A stretch of 40,817 nucleotides of DNA from CAZLBC01 sp964557575 (GCA_964557575.1 CAZLBC010000037.1:1-40817); one strand, 5' to 3'; shown: positions 25,085 to 34,069, counted from the first letter of the stretch. Made by a program: numbers and translations. The notes: generated by a model not told the origin, from the sequence alone.

Positions 25085-26017
25085 TTACTGCGGAACCGGT
25101 ATGGTATCGAGAATCCTGCTGAAGATCTCCTCGGTCGCGTCGGAAAACCCGTCATTGATAAAGCGCCGCGCCCGCAGGCGGTGCGAGGCGACCGATACGG
25201 CGATATCCCGCACGTCGTCGGGAATCACGTACTCACGGCCGGACAGGAGCGCCGCGGCGCGGGCCGCGGTAATCAACGCCAGCGCGGCCCGGGGACTGAG
25301 TCCCGTCACCAGTTCATCGCTGTCACGGGTGGCCTCGGTTATATCAAGGATATACTCCATGATCGCCTCGTCCACCCCCACGGCGTCCGCCATGTCCTGG
25401 AGCGCGAGCACGTCCTCCGCGGTGAGAATCGAATCAATCTTCTGCAGCCGGTTGCGCGCCGGCTGGATCTTCAGAATATCACGCTCCGTCGACCGGTCGG
25501 GATACCCGATGCGAATCCGGATCATGAACCGATCGAGCTGATTTTCGGGCAGGTAATAGGTCCCCTCGAACTCGTAGGGATTCTGGGTCGCTATGACCAT
25601 GAACGGAGGGCCGAGCCGGAAGGTCCTGCCGTCGGCGGTCACCTGCGATTCGTTCATGGCCTCGAGGAGCGCCGACTGGGTTCGCGGGGTGGTTCGGTTT
25701 ATTTCGTCGGCGAGAATGATGTTGGCGAAAATCGGTCCCTTCTTGAATATAAACTCCCCGGTGTCGGTATCGTAGACGCTGACCCCGAGAATATCCGCGG
25801 GAAGGAGGTCGGGTGTCAGTTGTATGCGTTTGAACGAGCACTCGATACTCTCGGCGATCGCCCGGCTCAGTATCGTCTTTCCGACACCGGGGACATCCTC
25901 CAGGAGGACATGGCCCCTCCCGATCAGAGCGATAAGCACGGCGCGGACGACCTCGTCCTTCCCCAGGAGTACCGTACTCACCTGTTCCTGAAGACGCTGT
26001 ATCTTTTCATGGTCCAT
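25085..26017 (-). CDS. MoxR-family AAA+ ATPase
   Basis: A 310-residue cytoplasmic ATPase. The ATG at 26017 is chosen for its GAGG and for alignment with the family start; the frame extends to 26068 without support. Walker A is GVGKT (44-48), Walker B is ILADEINR with Asp104 and Glu105, and ATQNPYEFEGTYYLPENQLDRF is the sensor and arginine-finger region typical of MoxR. The C-terminal lid includes LSPRAALALITAARA. MoxR proteins act as chaperones that mature complexes, usually with VWA-type partners such as the DUF58 protein next to it. It leads a three-gene operon. The window upstream is shared with the divergent GH95 gene. Confidence 0.92.
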   Translation of the reverse strand: MDHEKIQRLQEQVSTVLLGKDEVVRAVLIALIGRGHVLLEDVPGVGKTILSRAIAESIECSFKRIQLTPDLLPADILGVSVYDTDTGEFIFKKGPIFANIILADEINRTTPRTQSALLEAMNESQVTADGRTFRLGPPFMVIATQNPYEFEGTYYLPENQLDRFMIRIRIGYPDRSTERDILKIQPARNRLQKIDSILTAEDVLALQDMADAVGVDEAIMEYILDITEATRDSDELVTGLSPRAALALITAARAAALLSGREYVIPDDVRDIAVSVASHRLRARRFINDGFSDATEEIFSRILDTIPVPQ

Positions 26018-26069
26018 AACGGTTTGACCTCGATCATGGCGAACGTATTGCCCTGACGAATATATCATA

Positions 26070-26124
26070 TTACACTCGGCCGTAACAGCGTGATATAATC
26101 GGAAGGGAACTGCGAAACGGTCAA
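26070..26124. promoter_or_regulatory. Overlapping divergent promoters (GH95 rightward, moxR leftward)
   Basis: Rightward, TTACAC (26070-26075) and a perfect TATAAT (26094-26099) are 18 bp apart and serve the GH95 gene. Leftward, TTGACC (26119-26124) and GATTAT (26095-26100) are 18 bp apart and could serve moxR. The two -10 boxes lie on the same bases, so simultaneous firing would be impossible. The rightward pair is the better match. Confidence 0.4.
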
Positions 26125-26187
26125 ATAAATACCAACATCCTTCACCAGTGCGCGCAGCGGTCCACAGATAACAGAGGAGTTGACAGC

Positions 26188-28626
26188 ATGATGAAAAATA
26201 GAAATTATTTTTTGATCGGCATATTGCTGTGTGCTTTTATGATCATCCTGGCTTCGCATTTCAATACGGCTGCCTTGGGCGGCAGTTCATCCGCAAAACC
26301 GGCCTACACGAAGGGCGGCACCCGTCCGCCGATCGAGTACGGCACGACGAACATTCTCTCCGGTGACGGGGCGAAGGCCCCCGCCGGCGACTGGATCCTC
26401 TGGTACCGGCGCCCGGCGAAGGACTGGCTGGAGGCGCTGCCGGTCGGGAACGGGCGGATGGGCGCCATGGTATACGGGGGCGGCAGGGTCGAGCGCATCC
26501 AGTTCAACGAGGACACCCTGTGGACCGGGCAGCCCCAGGATTACCAGCACGAGGGGGCCGCCGAATACCTGCCGGAAGTCCGCCGGTTGCTGTTCGACGG
26601 CAAACAGAAAGAGGCAGAGAAACTGGCGGGGAAGCACTGCATGAGCAATCCCCTCCGACAGGAAGCCTACCAGCCCTTCGGCGACCTGGTCCTGACCTTC
26701 CCCGACACCCACGGTGAAGTCGCCGGCTACCGGCGCTGGCTGGACCTGGAAGAGGGCGCCGCGCACACCGAGTACCGTGCGGGAGATGCCACCATCACAC
26801 GAGAGGTCATAGCCAGTTACCCCGATCGGGTCATCGCCGTCGCGCTGCGATCGGACACGGCCGGCGGGATCACGCTCGACGCCGAACTGATGAGCCCCCA
26901 TACCGCCGCCGAATCGGTGCCGCTCGCGAACGACACGATCGCCCTGCGCGGCCGCGTGAGACACAAGAGCAGGACCGGCACCGAGAGTAAGCTGCGATTC
27001 GAGGCCCGTCTTCGTGCACGGTCCGACGGGGGCAGCATCGACGTATCCGCGGAAAAGATTCGGATCGCGGGTGCCGACGCCGCCGTTCTGCTCCTGACCG
27101 CGGCCACGAGCTACCGGAACTACCGTGACATCACCGCGGACCCGGCGGCGCGGTGCGAAAAGATCTTTAGTGCACTCGGGAACAAGCGCTATGAAGAGAT
27201 ACGGCGCGACCACGTCGACGATCACGGGAAGCTGTTCCGGCGGGTGGACATCGACCTCGGAAAGACCGCCGCGGCCGCGAAACCCACCGATATCCGGGTG
27301 GCGGAAGCCAAAAACGGCGGCGATCCCCACCTGGCGGCCCTTCACTTCCAGTACGGCCGACACCTCCTCATCGCTTCCAGCAGGCCCGGCTCCCAGCCGG
27401 CCAATCTCCAGGGCATCTGGAACCACCGGTTGAATCCTCCCTGGGAATGCAAGTACACCGTCAACATCAACACCGAGATGAACTACTGGCCGGCGGAACT
27501 GACGAACCTGCCGGAATGCCACGAGCCGCTGTTCGCCATGCTGGAAGACTGTTCGCACACCGGCGCGCTGACGGCCCGCACGTTCTACGACTGCCCCGGC
27601 TGGGTCCTCCATCACAACACCGATCTGTGGCGCGGCACCGCCCCCATCAACGCGTCGAACCACGGGATCTGGGTCACCGGCGGGGCCTGGCTCTGTCAGC
27701 ACCTGTGGTTTCGCTACGTCTTCACCGGAGACCGGCACTTTCTCGAAAAACGGGCCTACCCGCTGATGAAAGGGGCGGCGGAATTCTTTACCGGGTTCCT
27801 CGTTGAGGACCCGAAAGGAAGCGGCGGGACGCTCGTCAGCGGCCCATCGAATTCCCCCGAGCGGGGCGGGCTGGTAATGGGGCCGGCGATGGACCACCAG
27901 ATTATCCGGAACCTCTTCGGAAACTGCATCGCGGCGAGCCGGGTACTCGGCGTGGATGAGGAATTCAGGAAGAAACTCACCGACATGCGAAAGCGCATTG
28001 CCCCCGACCGCATCGGGAGCGAGGGTCAACTGGCGGAATGGTACTACACGGAGGCCCCCAAGACCCGTCACCGGCACGTCTCCCACCTCTGGGGGCTGCA
28101 CCCCGGGCGGCAGGTCACCCGGCGGGAAACGCCGGAACTCTGGAAGGCCGCCATGGTCAGCCTGCAGTTGCGCGGCGACGGGGGCACGGGCTGGTCCCGG
28201 GCATGGAAGATCAATTTCTGGGCCCGTTTCGAGGACGGCGACCACGCCCACGCGATGCTGACAAACCTCCTCGTACCGGGTCGCACGGCGCCGAACCTTT
28301 TCGATCTGCACCCGCCGTTCCAGATAGACGGCAACTTCGGATCGACCAGCGGCATTGCCGAGATGCTCCTTCAGAGCCACGCGGGCGCGTTGCACCTGCT
28401 GCCCGCCCTCCCCGCGGCGTGGCCCGACGGACAGGTCCGGGGACTGTGCGCCCGCGGGGCCTTCGCGGTGGATATCGAATGGCGGGACGGAAAACTCCGG
28501 GAAGCCGTTATCCGGTCGAAACACGGAAACCCATGCACCGTACGCTACGGCGCCGCCACCGAGACATTCAACACCACGGCGGACGGGGAATACCGCCTGG
28601 ACGCCGATTTGAAGCCGCCTTCTTGA
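26188..28626 (+). CDS. Exported glycoside hydrolase family 95 (alpha-L-fucosidase type)
   Basis: An 812-residue enzyme with an N-terminal hydrophobic export segment (residues 8-30, signal peptide or anchor). The start has GAGGAG upstream; a second ATG follows directly. The GH95 N-terminal beta domain opens at WILWYRRPAKDWLEALPVGN. In the (alpha/alpha)6 barrel the residues matching those of the Bifidobacterium 1,2-alpha-L-fucosidase are visible: Asn426 and Asn428 in VNINTEMNYWPAE, general acid Glu558 in SNSPERG and Asp714 in FQIDGNFG. The family hydrolyses terminal alpha-L-fucose, or L-galactose in some members, by inversion. Length matches the family. A discoidin-like lipoprotein gene follows at once. 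L-fucose release would fit the kinase-aldolase operon elsewhere in the window, but that link is inference. Confidence 0.93.
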   Translation: MMKNRNYFLIGILLCAFMIILASHFNTAALGGSSSAKPAYTKGGTRPPIEYGTTNILSGDGAKAPAGDWILWYRRPAKDWLEALPVGNGRMGAMVYGGGRVERIQFNEDTLWTGQPQDYQHEGAAEYLPEVRRLLFDGKQKEAEKLAGKHCMSNPLRQEAYQPFGDLVLTFPDTHGEVAGYRRWLDLEEGAAHTEYRAGDATITREVIASYPDRVIAVALRSDTAGGITLDAELMSPHTAAESVPLANDTIALRGRVRHKSRTGTESKLRFEARLRARSDGGSIDVSAEKIRIAGADAAVLLLTAATSYRNYRDITADPAARCEKIFSALGNKRYEEIRRDHVDDHGKLFRRVDIDLGKTAAAAKPTDIRVAEAKNGGDPHLAALHFQYGRHLLIASSRPGSQPANLQGIWNHRLNPPWECKYTVNINTEMNYWPAELTNLPECHEPLFAMLEDCSHTGALTARTFYDCPGWVLHHNTDLWRGTAPINASNHGIWVTGGAWLCQHLWFRYVFTGDRHFLEKRAYPLMKGAAEFFTGFLVEDPKGSGGTLVSGPSNSPERGGLVMGPAMDHQIIRNLFGNCIAASRVLGVDEEFRKKLTDMRKRIAPDRIGSEGQLAEWYYTEAPKTRHRHVSHLWGLHPGRQVTRRETPELWKAAMVSLQLRGDGGTGWSRAWKINFWARFEDGDHAHAMLTNLLVPGRTAPNLFDLHPPFQIDGNFGSTSGIAEMLLQSHAGALHLLPALPAAWPDGQVRGLCARGAFAVDIEWRDGKLREAVIRSKHGNPCTVRYGAATETFNTTADGEYRLDADLKPPS

Positions 28627-28676
28627 TTATGGCGACGGGAGACGGTAAGGTCAGGTATGTTCTTCCGATCTCGTAC

Positions 28677-29522
28677 ATGAGAATCACCATGAATCCGCAA
28701 GATATCGCCGTCCTCATCTTCTTTCTCATGATTCTGAGCAGTATCGGGTGCGGCCCCGGGGAAAAACGGCACGGCGAGGGGGACGCGGAAACCCGCCCGG
28801 CGACGAGGGCACCCGTTACCAACAATCAGGAACACGCGCCGGCGACAGCGCCGGCCGAAACCGAACCGCCGACAAAAAACGCCACGACGAGGACCGCCGC
28901 ACCCGACGGTACACCCCTGGTGGAACTGGACCTCGGGCTCGGCGAGGACGCCGTCACGCGGGCGACGCCCGGATATACCAAGGGCATCACGCCCCCCCAC
29001 CTGCGAAAGGAGATAAAGCGACCGCCGTTCATGATCCCCGCGGGCGCTGAGAACATCGCCCTGTTCAAACCCGTCACCTGCAGCGACGCCGAACCGGTTA
29101 CGGGCATACTCGAGCAGATCACCGACGGGCTGAAAAAATCAGGCCCCTTTCACTTCGTGGAACTGGGCCCCGGACCGCGGTGGGTCCAAGTGGACCTGGA
29201 GGAAACCAAAACCATATACGCGGTGGCACTATGGCACTACTACAAGAATCCGGCCATTTACAATGACGTGATCGTCCGCATTGCCGACGACCCGTCCTTT
29301 AAAAAGAACACCACGATGCTGTTCAACAACGACCACGATGATTCAACCGGCCTGGGAACGGGGCAGGACACCGCCTACTACTCCCGCTGGTGGGGCGAGA
29401 TCGTCGACGCGCGGGGGCCCGATTTCACGGGCACCACCGCCCGGTACGTCCGGGTCTACACGGCCGACGGCATGGAAGATGAACCACCCCGTTTCGTGGA
29501 GATCGCCGTTTACGGCAAGTAG
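28677..29522 (+). CDS. Probable lipoprotein with F5/8 type C (discoidin)-like domain
   Basis: About 281 residues. Starts at 28629, 28677 or 28689 are all possible with no strong Shine-Dalgarno; 28677 is chosen because a signal sequence ending LSSIGC follows directly, a lipobox-like site. Residues 30-75 are a low-complexity Thr/Pro/Ala/Glu linker. The remainder is a galactose-binding-like beta domain: ENIALFKPVTCSDAE, WVQVDLEETKTIYAVALWHYY, then TTARYVRVYTADG and FVEIAVYGK, matching discoidin or CBM32 folds that bind glycans. The gene begins within about 50 bp of the GH95 stop, so co-expression is likely, and it may hold fucosylated glycans at the cell surface. The segment GYTKGITPP resembles AYTKGGTRPP near the start of the GH95 enzyme. 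Confidence 0.72.
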   Translation: MRITMNPQDIAVLIFFLMILSSIGCGPGEKRHGEGDAETRPATRAPVTNNQEHAPATAPAETEPPTKNATTRTAAPDGTPLVELDLGLGEDAVTRATPGYTKGITPPHLRKEIKRPPFMIPAGAENIALFKPVTCSDAEPVTGILEQITDGLKKSGPFHFVELGPGPRWVQVDLEETKTIYAVALWHYYKNPAIYNDVIVRIADDPSFKKNTTMLFNNDHDDSTGLGTGQDTAYYSRWWGEIVDARGPDFTGTTARYVRVYTADGMEDEPPRFVEIAVYGK

Positions 29523-29648
29523 TGCAATACACTCGCCGTGAAGGACAAGGCGTTCGCGCACGCCAACATCGGGCTCTTCGCCAGGAAGACAAAGGCGATC
29601 TTTCATACCGTCACCACAGCTTCCCCGCCGGCGACGGAACAGGACTGA
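29523..29648 (+). pseudogene. Possible decayed LamG/DUF1080-like C-terminal fragment
   Basis: Directly after the lipoprotein TAG the same frame stays open for 41 codons to a TGA at 29646-29648, with host-like codon use. The translated piece (KDKAFAHANIGLFARKTKA) resembles the last strands of concanavalin-like LamG or DUF1080 domains. It has no start or Shine-Dalgarno. It could be the tail of a deleted gene, or a tail of the lipoprotein reached by readthrough of TAG; chance is not excluded. Confidence 0.3.
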
Positions 29649-29651
29649 CCG

Positions 29652-31682
29652 TTATTCGTCTTCCGTGTCGTCCTGTGTTTTCGGGCCGCCCTTTTTCTTC
29701 TTGCTCTTCTTTTTCTTCTTGCTCTTTTTCTTCGCCTTCTTGGCCTTCTTGGCCTTCCCGGATTCCTCTTCGCCGGCCTGTTCGCCGGCGGCTTCCTTCG
29801 TCTCCTCTTCGGCCGACTCTTCGCCCTGTTCGGCGGGTTCTTCGCCTTCTTCGCCGGCGGCTTCCTCCTCCTCTTCGGTCTCTGCGAAGGTGTCCGGCAT
29901 TTCGACTTCCTCCTCGATATACACATCATCGAACTCGGCGACATCCACGTGGCGCCGCAACAGGTAGTACGCAATGGTACTGAACGTGGCAAAGAATGTC
30001 AGCAGGTAGGCGGCGACCGCGGCGACAACCAGGTAAACCGAAACGGCCAGGATCACGGCGCAGATGGTATCCCACGTGCCCATTGCCTGCCAGTTGAACT
30101 CGTGGAGATTCCAGAAGGACGGTTCCTTCCAGAGCAGGTCGAGCTGGTCCGCTTCGGGGCCCATGCTCTCGCCGCCGCGCAAGACGCCCCAGCCGGCGAA
30201 GAAATGGACACCGCTCAGGGCAACAAACGCGAAGAAACGCACAAACAGGTAGGTCAACACGCCGTACACGGCGCCGACCACCCCGTAGAAAATCGCGTGC
30301 CACGGCCGGGCCCATATATAGCTGAAACTCCTGCTGACCGCGTCGAAACTGTCGGAGCCTTCGACGGCAACGGTGGGGTACATCAATGGAAAGCCGAACA
30401 TGAGCCCGATGAAAATAAATGCTATGACAGCGCCGAGCAGCAGCGCGATGATAAACAATACGGCCATGATAAAGGGACCCACCAACGGTATATTTCCCAG
30501 GAGCCCGCCGAGAAACAGGAACAGTCCGCACACGATAATGCCGATCACCGGCACGAGCGGCGCGCTGAAGAAACTGAGGAACTTGGTGCGGGCGAAACCC
30601 AGGGCCTGGAACGCGGATATCTTTTCCTCCCGGGCGAAATGGATAGCCGCAATGCGATGTATGGCGCCCCCGAAAAGAGCCCACACGGCGAGCATCCACA
30701 GCAGAAGGATTGCCGCGAAAACGCAGTGTTCGCTCACCAGCCACCGGATACCCTCCCCGGCCATGCAGAGGTAAAACAGGAAGCCGGGGCTGTCATCGTC
30801 CGGCGTCGCTTCAGGCAGTCCCGACCCCACCGACACGCTCATGGCGGCGCCGCGTTTCGTTTCGAGACACTGCTGGTACTCCGACAGCCCGCCCGTAAAA
30901 TTCAGATACCGAACGGAACGTATCGCGTTATAAACGCAATCCTTTTCGTAGGCAAGGAACGATTCGTACACACCGGCCCCCTCGATGGCGCGCACTTTTC
31001 TTTGAAAGTTAAGCCTTCTGACGGCGATACCGGCCGCGGCCTGCGCCCATGCCTCGTCGAGCTGCTCCTGGGCCTTTTCTTTTTCCTCTCCGGTGAGTTC
31101 CGCCTTGTCTATGTCGTTCCGGGCCGCATCGTCGAGGTCGTCCAGAATCTCGTCTATCTTCTCGAGCTCGTGGTCAAATTTCTCCTTCGCGTCCGCGACG
31201 AGGCCGGCCCATCCTTCCTCTTCCTTCTTCGCGTCCTCGATAATCTTGGCGGTCGATTCCAGTTTCACTTCATGCTGTTTATTGTACTCGGCAAGCTTCT
31301 CCTGGAAGGCCTTTGCCAGGTAGGGACTTGCCTTCATCGCGATGGACTTGTAGCTGAGCAGGTCCCGCACATTGCTTATCGCCCCGGATTTCAAGCCCGC
31401 GGCGGCGTTCATCCTGCCGCTCTTCCAGGCTTCCTTTTTGTCCGCGAATTCCGCCGGCGAAAGGGTTGCGTGCTCAACGACCTCGTTTTCTCTGACCGTC
31501 CAGTCTCCCAGGCCCCAGGCACAATCCAGAACATACCCGGCGGCGCATACGAGAGCCAGCGCGGCGATACCGAGCACCAGCTTGCTCGGATGCATCGCCA
31601 TTTTGAACGCACGGAATATCCGGACAAATCCGAAGACCTCCCCCCATGCAATGTCCCTCAAGATTCCTCGATCTTCATCCAT
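29652..31682 (-). CDS. Polytopic membrane protein with acidic and poly-lysine C-terminal tail
   Basis: A 676-residue protein of no family I can name. One membrane helix lies near 35-52 (LVLGIAALALVCAAGYVLD). A charged region of about 75-240, rich in Glu, Lys and Ala with heptad-like spacing, is probably coiled coil. Five or more helices follow between about 310 and 580. The C-terminus is very polar: a stretch dominated by Glu (about 600-640), then clusters of KKAKK and KSKKKK, then a short acidic end. The start at 31682 has AAGGA upstream and a strong promoter (31744-31773). It lies downstream of the chaperone genes but has its own promoter. A scaffold or membrane-organising role is a guess. 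Confidence 0.75.
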   Translation of the reverse strand: MDEDRGILRDIAWGEVFGFVRIFRAFKMAMHPSKLVLGIAALALVCAAGYVLDCAWGLGDWTVRENEVVEHATLSPAEFADKKEAWKSGRMNAAAGLKSGAISNVRDLLSYKSIAMKASPYLAKAFQEKLAEYNKQHEVKLESTAKIIEDAKKEEEGWAGLVADAKEKFDHELEKIDEILDDLDDAARNDIDKAELTGEEKEKAQEQLDEAWAQAAAGIAVRRLNFQRKVRAIEGAGVYESFLAYEKDCVYNAIRSVRYLNFTGGLSEYQQCLETKRGAAMSVSVGSGLPEATPDDDSPGFLFYLCMAGEGIRWLVSEHCVFAAILLLWMLAVWALFGGAIHRIAAIHFAREEKISAFQALGFARTKFLSFFSAPLVPVIGIIVCGLFLFLGGLLGNIPLVGPFIMAVLFIIALLLGAVIAFIFIGLMFGFPLMYPTVAVEGSDSFDAVSRSFSYIWARPWHAIFYGVVGAVYGVLTYLFVRFFAFVALSGVHFFAGWGVLRGGESMGPEADQLDLLWKEPSFWNLHEFNWQAMGTWDTICAVILAVSVYLVVAAVAAYLLTFFATFSTIAYYLLRRHVDVAEFDDVYIEEEVEMPDTFAETEEEEEAAGEEGEEPAEQGEESAEEETKEAAGEQAGEEESGKAKKAKKAKKKSKKKKKSKKKKGGPKTQDDTEDE

Positions 31683-31743
31683 CGAACGGTCCTTTCCGAA
31701 AGTGTTGTGTGTCGTCAGAGAACAGCATCCGTCATGTAGAGGG

Positions 31744-31773
31744 ATTATATCCCCGATGAAGAAAATGCTGCAA
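31744..31773 (-). promoter_or_regulatory. Strong sigma-70-type promoter of the membrane protein gene
   Basis: On the minus strand TTGCAG (31768-31773) and a perfect TATAAT (31744-31749) are 18 bp apart, about 60 bp before the ATG. The -10 is embedded in a GGGAT/ATCCC inverted repeat (31741-31754), which could bind a regulator or be chance. Confidence 0.55.
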
Positions 31774-31802
31774 CATTTTTCCTGAACAATCTCAAAGGAG
31801 CG

Positions 31803-32141
31803 TCACTCTTCTCCGCCCCCGCCGGTCGACTGTTTACCGCCGTCCGACTTCTGTTCGGCTTTTTTCGATCCGGTCCCCGTGCTTTTCGCATCCTCACCCC
31901 CGGCATCCTTTCCTTTTTCGGCCTTCTTTTCCTTTTCCGCGCTTTTCCGGTAGGATTCGCTGCGGTAATCGGTCTGGTAAAATCCGCTGCCCTTGAAAAT
32001 AAACCCTCCCCCGCCGCTGACCAGCCTTCTGAGCTTGAGCCTGCCGCAGGCGGGACACTTGCGAAGGGCGGAATCCCTGATCGATTGGAACTTTTCGAAC
32101 CGGTGCTTGCAACTCGAACATTCATATTCGTACGTAGGCAT
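31803..32141 (-). CDS. FmdB-type zinc ribbon protein
   Basis: A small protein of 112 residues. It opens with MPTYEYECSSC, the hallmark of the FmdB/CxxC-CxxC regulatory family, with zinc ligands Cys8, Cys11, Cys29 and Cys32. After a Gly-rich segment (SGGGGFIFKGSGFYQTDYR, the conserved second part of the family) the tail from residue 65 is low complexity, rich in Lys, Glu, Gly and Ser. The ATG at 32141 has GGAGAG upstream and lies 16 bp after the grpE stop. Genes of this family are often next to grpE-dnaJ in this type of genome; their role is not settled. Confidence 0.88.
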   Translation of the reverse strand: MPTYEYECSSCKHRFEKFQSIRDSALRKCPACGRLKLRRLVSGGGGFIFKGSGFYQTDYRSESYRKSAEKEKKAEKGKDAGGEDAKSTGTGSKKAEQKSDGGKQSTGGGGEE

Positions 32142-32157
32142 CCACTCTCTCCGGATG

Positions 32158-32838
32158 TTACCCGTCGGCAGCCCTGTCTTCCGACACCCCGTTTTCTGCA
32201 GCAGATTCGCCATCCCCTGCATCGCTGTCAAGTGCCCTGGAAACCACCACGGTAGCGGCCCTGAGCGTGCGGGACTTGAAACAGTAGCCTTTCTGCAATT
32301 CCCTTAGCACCGTCCAGGGTGGAACATCGTCGGTCGCTTCCTGCATAAGCGCGGAATGCTTTTCCGGGTCAAATTCCCGTCCGATAGTCTGAATCCGAGA
32401 AAGGCCGTTTTTTTGCAGTACGTCGAGCAGTTTATCGTGCACCAATGTCATCCCCTTCAGGAGGGGGTCGTCTTCACCGCGATTCGCCTCGGCCGATTCG
32501 AGGGCGAGTTCCATGTCGTCAAGAACGGGCAACAGTTCCCTGAGAAGCGATTCGTTGGCAAATTCCCGCGCCCGGGATATCTCTTTCTGGACTCGTTTCT
32601 TGTAATTCTGAAAATCCGCCCCGAGCCTGCGCAGCCGGTCGAGAAGCTCGGCATTATCTTTGTCTTCCAGGCTTTCGGATTCAAGGTCGCCTCCCTCCGC
32701 TGCGCCCTCGGTACGCACCCGCGGTTCTCCACCCTCCCCGGGAGCGTGTTCCTCAGATGCGGGGCTTGCATGTTCGGCGGGGACTTCGTTTTCCTCGGGG
32801 ATACCAGCCGCTTCGTCTCTGTTCTGTTTCTTGTTCAT
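32158..32838 (-). CDS. grpE: Nucleotide exchange factor GrpE
   Basis: A 226-residue co-chaperone that exchanges ADP on DnaK. The ATG at 32838 overlaps the dnaJ stop as ATGA and has AGGA nine bases upstream; an ATG at 32844 is less well placed. An acidic disordered N-terminus of about 60 residues precedes the long coiled-coil helix (LRRLGADFQNYKKRVQKEI) and the head with FDPEKHSALMQ and LQKGYCFKSRTLRAATVVVS, the standard GrpE signature. A short Asp/Glu-rich tail extends beyond it. dnaK itself is not in the window. Confidence 0.95.
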   Translation of the reverse strand: MNKKQNRDEAAGIPEENEVPAEHASPASEEHAPGEGGEPRVRTEGAAEGGDLESESLEDKDNAELLDRLRRLGADFQNYKKRVQKEISRAREFANESLLRELLPVLDDMELALESAEANRGEDDPLLKGMTLVHDKLLDVLQKNGLSRIQTIGREFDPEKHSALMQEATDDVPPWTVLRELQKGYCFKSRTLRAATVVVSRALDSDAGDGESAAENGVSEDRAADG

Positions 32839-34007
32839 TTGCATGAATCCTGCTTATCATCAACTTCGATTTCGGGGTAGCACTCCTTGAGTTTCTTGAG
32901 GTACTCCTTTCTCATCGGTTCACGATCTTCACGCACCATCGCGGCGTAATCCGTAACCGACTGTTTCTGCCGCTTATTGAGTTTGTGGGGCACTTCAACA
33001 ATAACGTGCACGTGCTGACGCCCCCGGTCCCCGCTGCCTCTTCCGCCCAAAACGGGCAACCCGTGCTTCTTCAACGTGATAATCTCACCGCTCTGGGTAC
33101 CCGGCGGTATCTTCACCTCCGTCGGGCCGTCCAGCGTGGGCACACACACACTGCCGCCGAGGGCCGCAATCGAAAAGGGCACGGGAACTTCGCATACCGT
33201 ATCGTTTCCCCGCCGCGCCAGCAGGGGATGGGGTTTCACCCTGATGATGACATTGAGGTCTCCCTTCGGGACACCCTGTCGCCCCGCCTCCCCCTCCCCC
33301 CTGAGGGCAACGACCTGGCCGTCCCTGATACCCGCCGGGATACGAAAGGAAAGAACCCGTTTCTTGCGGGCCAGGCCGGAACCCGCGCAATCCTCGCAGG
33401 GCTCGGACACCACCGTCCCGCGACCGTCGCATTCCGGGCACGCGACGATTCTCACGCTGATACCCAGCAATCCCCGGACCCGCTGTTGAACGCGCCCCTG
33501 GCCGCCGCACGCGGAACACGGCTCGGGGGACGTGCCCGGCTTGGCGCCGCTGCCGCCGCAGGTATCGCAATAGTCCTGCCGCTCGAATTCCAGTGTCTTC
33601 TCGAGGCCGGAGACAACCTCCTCGAGGGTGACCGCGACTTCCGCCTCGAGGTTGGGCCCCCGCCGGGCGGCCCTCGCAGAACGACCGCGAAAACCGAATC
33701 CGCCGCCGAAAATATCCTCGAACAGGGAGAAGATATCGCCGAACCCCATCGACGAGAAGTCGTGCAGACCCACACCCTTGAGCCCATCGTGGCCGTAACG
33801 GTCGTACAGGGTGCGCTTCTCCGGATCGGACAGCACCTCGTACGCCTCCGAGAGTTCCTTGAATCTCCTCTCGCCATCAGCCTTGTCGCCGTCGTAGCGG
33901 TCGGGATGGTACTTCACGGCCTTTTTTCTGTAGGCGCTCTTAATGCCGTCCGGGCCGGTCGACCGTTCAACCCCCAGCACTTCGTAGTAATCTCTCTTTT
34001 CCGCCAC
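32835..34007 (-). CDS. dnaJ: Chaperone DnaJ
   Basis: A 390-residue type A J-protein. The start is GTG 34007, with AGGAAGG just upstream and family similarity beginning at AEKRDYYEVLGV; a frame from ATG 34040 runs through the terminator region and is unlikely. The J domain has HPD at 34-36, followed by a Gly/Phe-rich linker (DIFGGGFGFRG). Four zinc-binding repeats are present (CDTCGGSG, CSACGGQG, CPECDGRG, CEDCAGSG), then the two beta-barrel substrate domains. It stimulates DnaK. It is downstream of groEL but separated by a terminator, and translationally coupled to grpE. Confidence 0.96.
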   Translation of the reverse strand: MAEKRDYYEVLGVERSTGPDGIKSAYRKKAVKYHPDRYDGDKADGERRFKELSEAYEVLSDPEKRTLYDRYGHDGLKGVGLHDFSSMGFGDIFSLFEDIFGGGFGFRGRSARAARRGPNLEAEVAVTLEEVVSGLEKTLEFERQDYCDTCGGSGAKPGTSPEPCSACGGQGRVQQRVRGLLGISVRIVACPECDGRGTVVSEPCEDCAGSGLARKKRVLSFRIPAGIRDGQVVALRGEGEAGRQGVPKGDLNVIIRVKPHPLLARRGNDTVCEVPVPFSIAALGGSVCVPTLDGPTEVKIPPGTQSGEIITLKKHGLPVLGGRGSGDRGRQHVHVIVEVPHKLNKRQKQSVTDYAAMVREDREPMRKEYLKKLKECYPEIEVDDKQDSCK

Positions 34008-34042
34008 TGTGCCTTCCTGCGAAAGGAGGTCGGGGCTCATAA

Positions 34043-34069
34043 CAAAAGGGCGCCGTGTAACGGGCGCCC
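34043..34069 (-). terminator. Rho-independent terminator after groEL
   Basis: On the minus strand GGGCGCC (34063-34069) pairs with GGCGCCC (34048-34054) around an 8-nt loop and is followed by TTTTGTT. It ends the groEL-groES-groEL transcript about 80 bp past the last groEL stop. A second, T-less hairpin (34122-34127 with 34137-34142) lies between. Confidence 0.7.

Noticed and set aside
26287..28524. Long minus-strand frame opposite the GH95 gene
   Set aside because: It is antisense to a complete GH95 enzyme and shows no domain, start signal or promoter.
29949..31739. Plus-strand frame of about 590 codons opposite the membrane protein
   Set aside because: It is the complement of a gene with clear membrane helices, a Shine-Dalgarno and a strong promoter; the product is low complexity and His/Glu/Gln rich.
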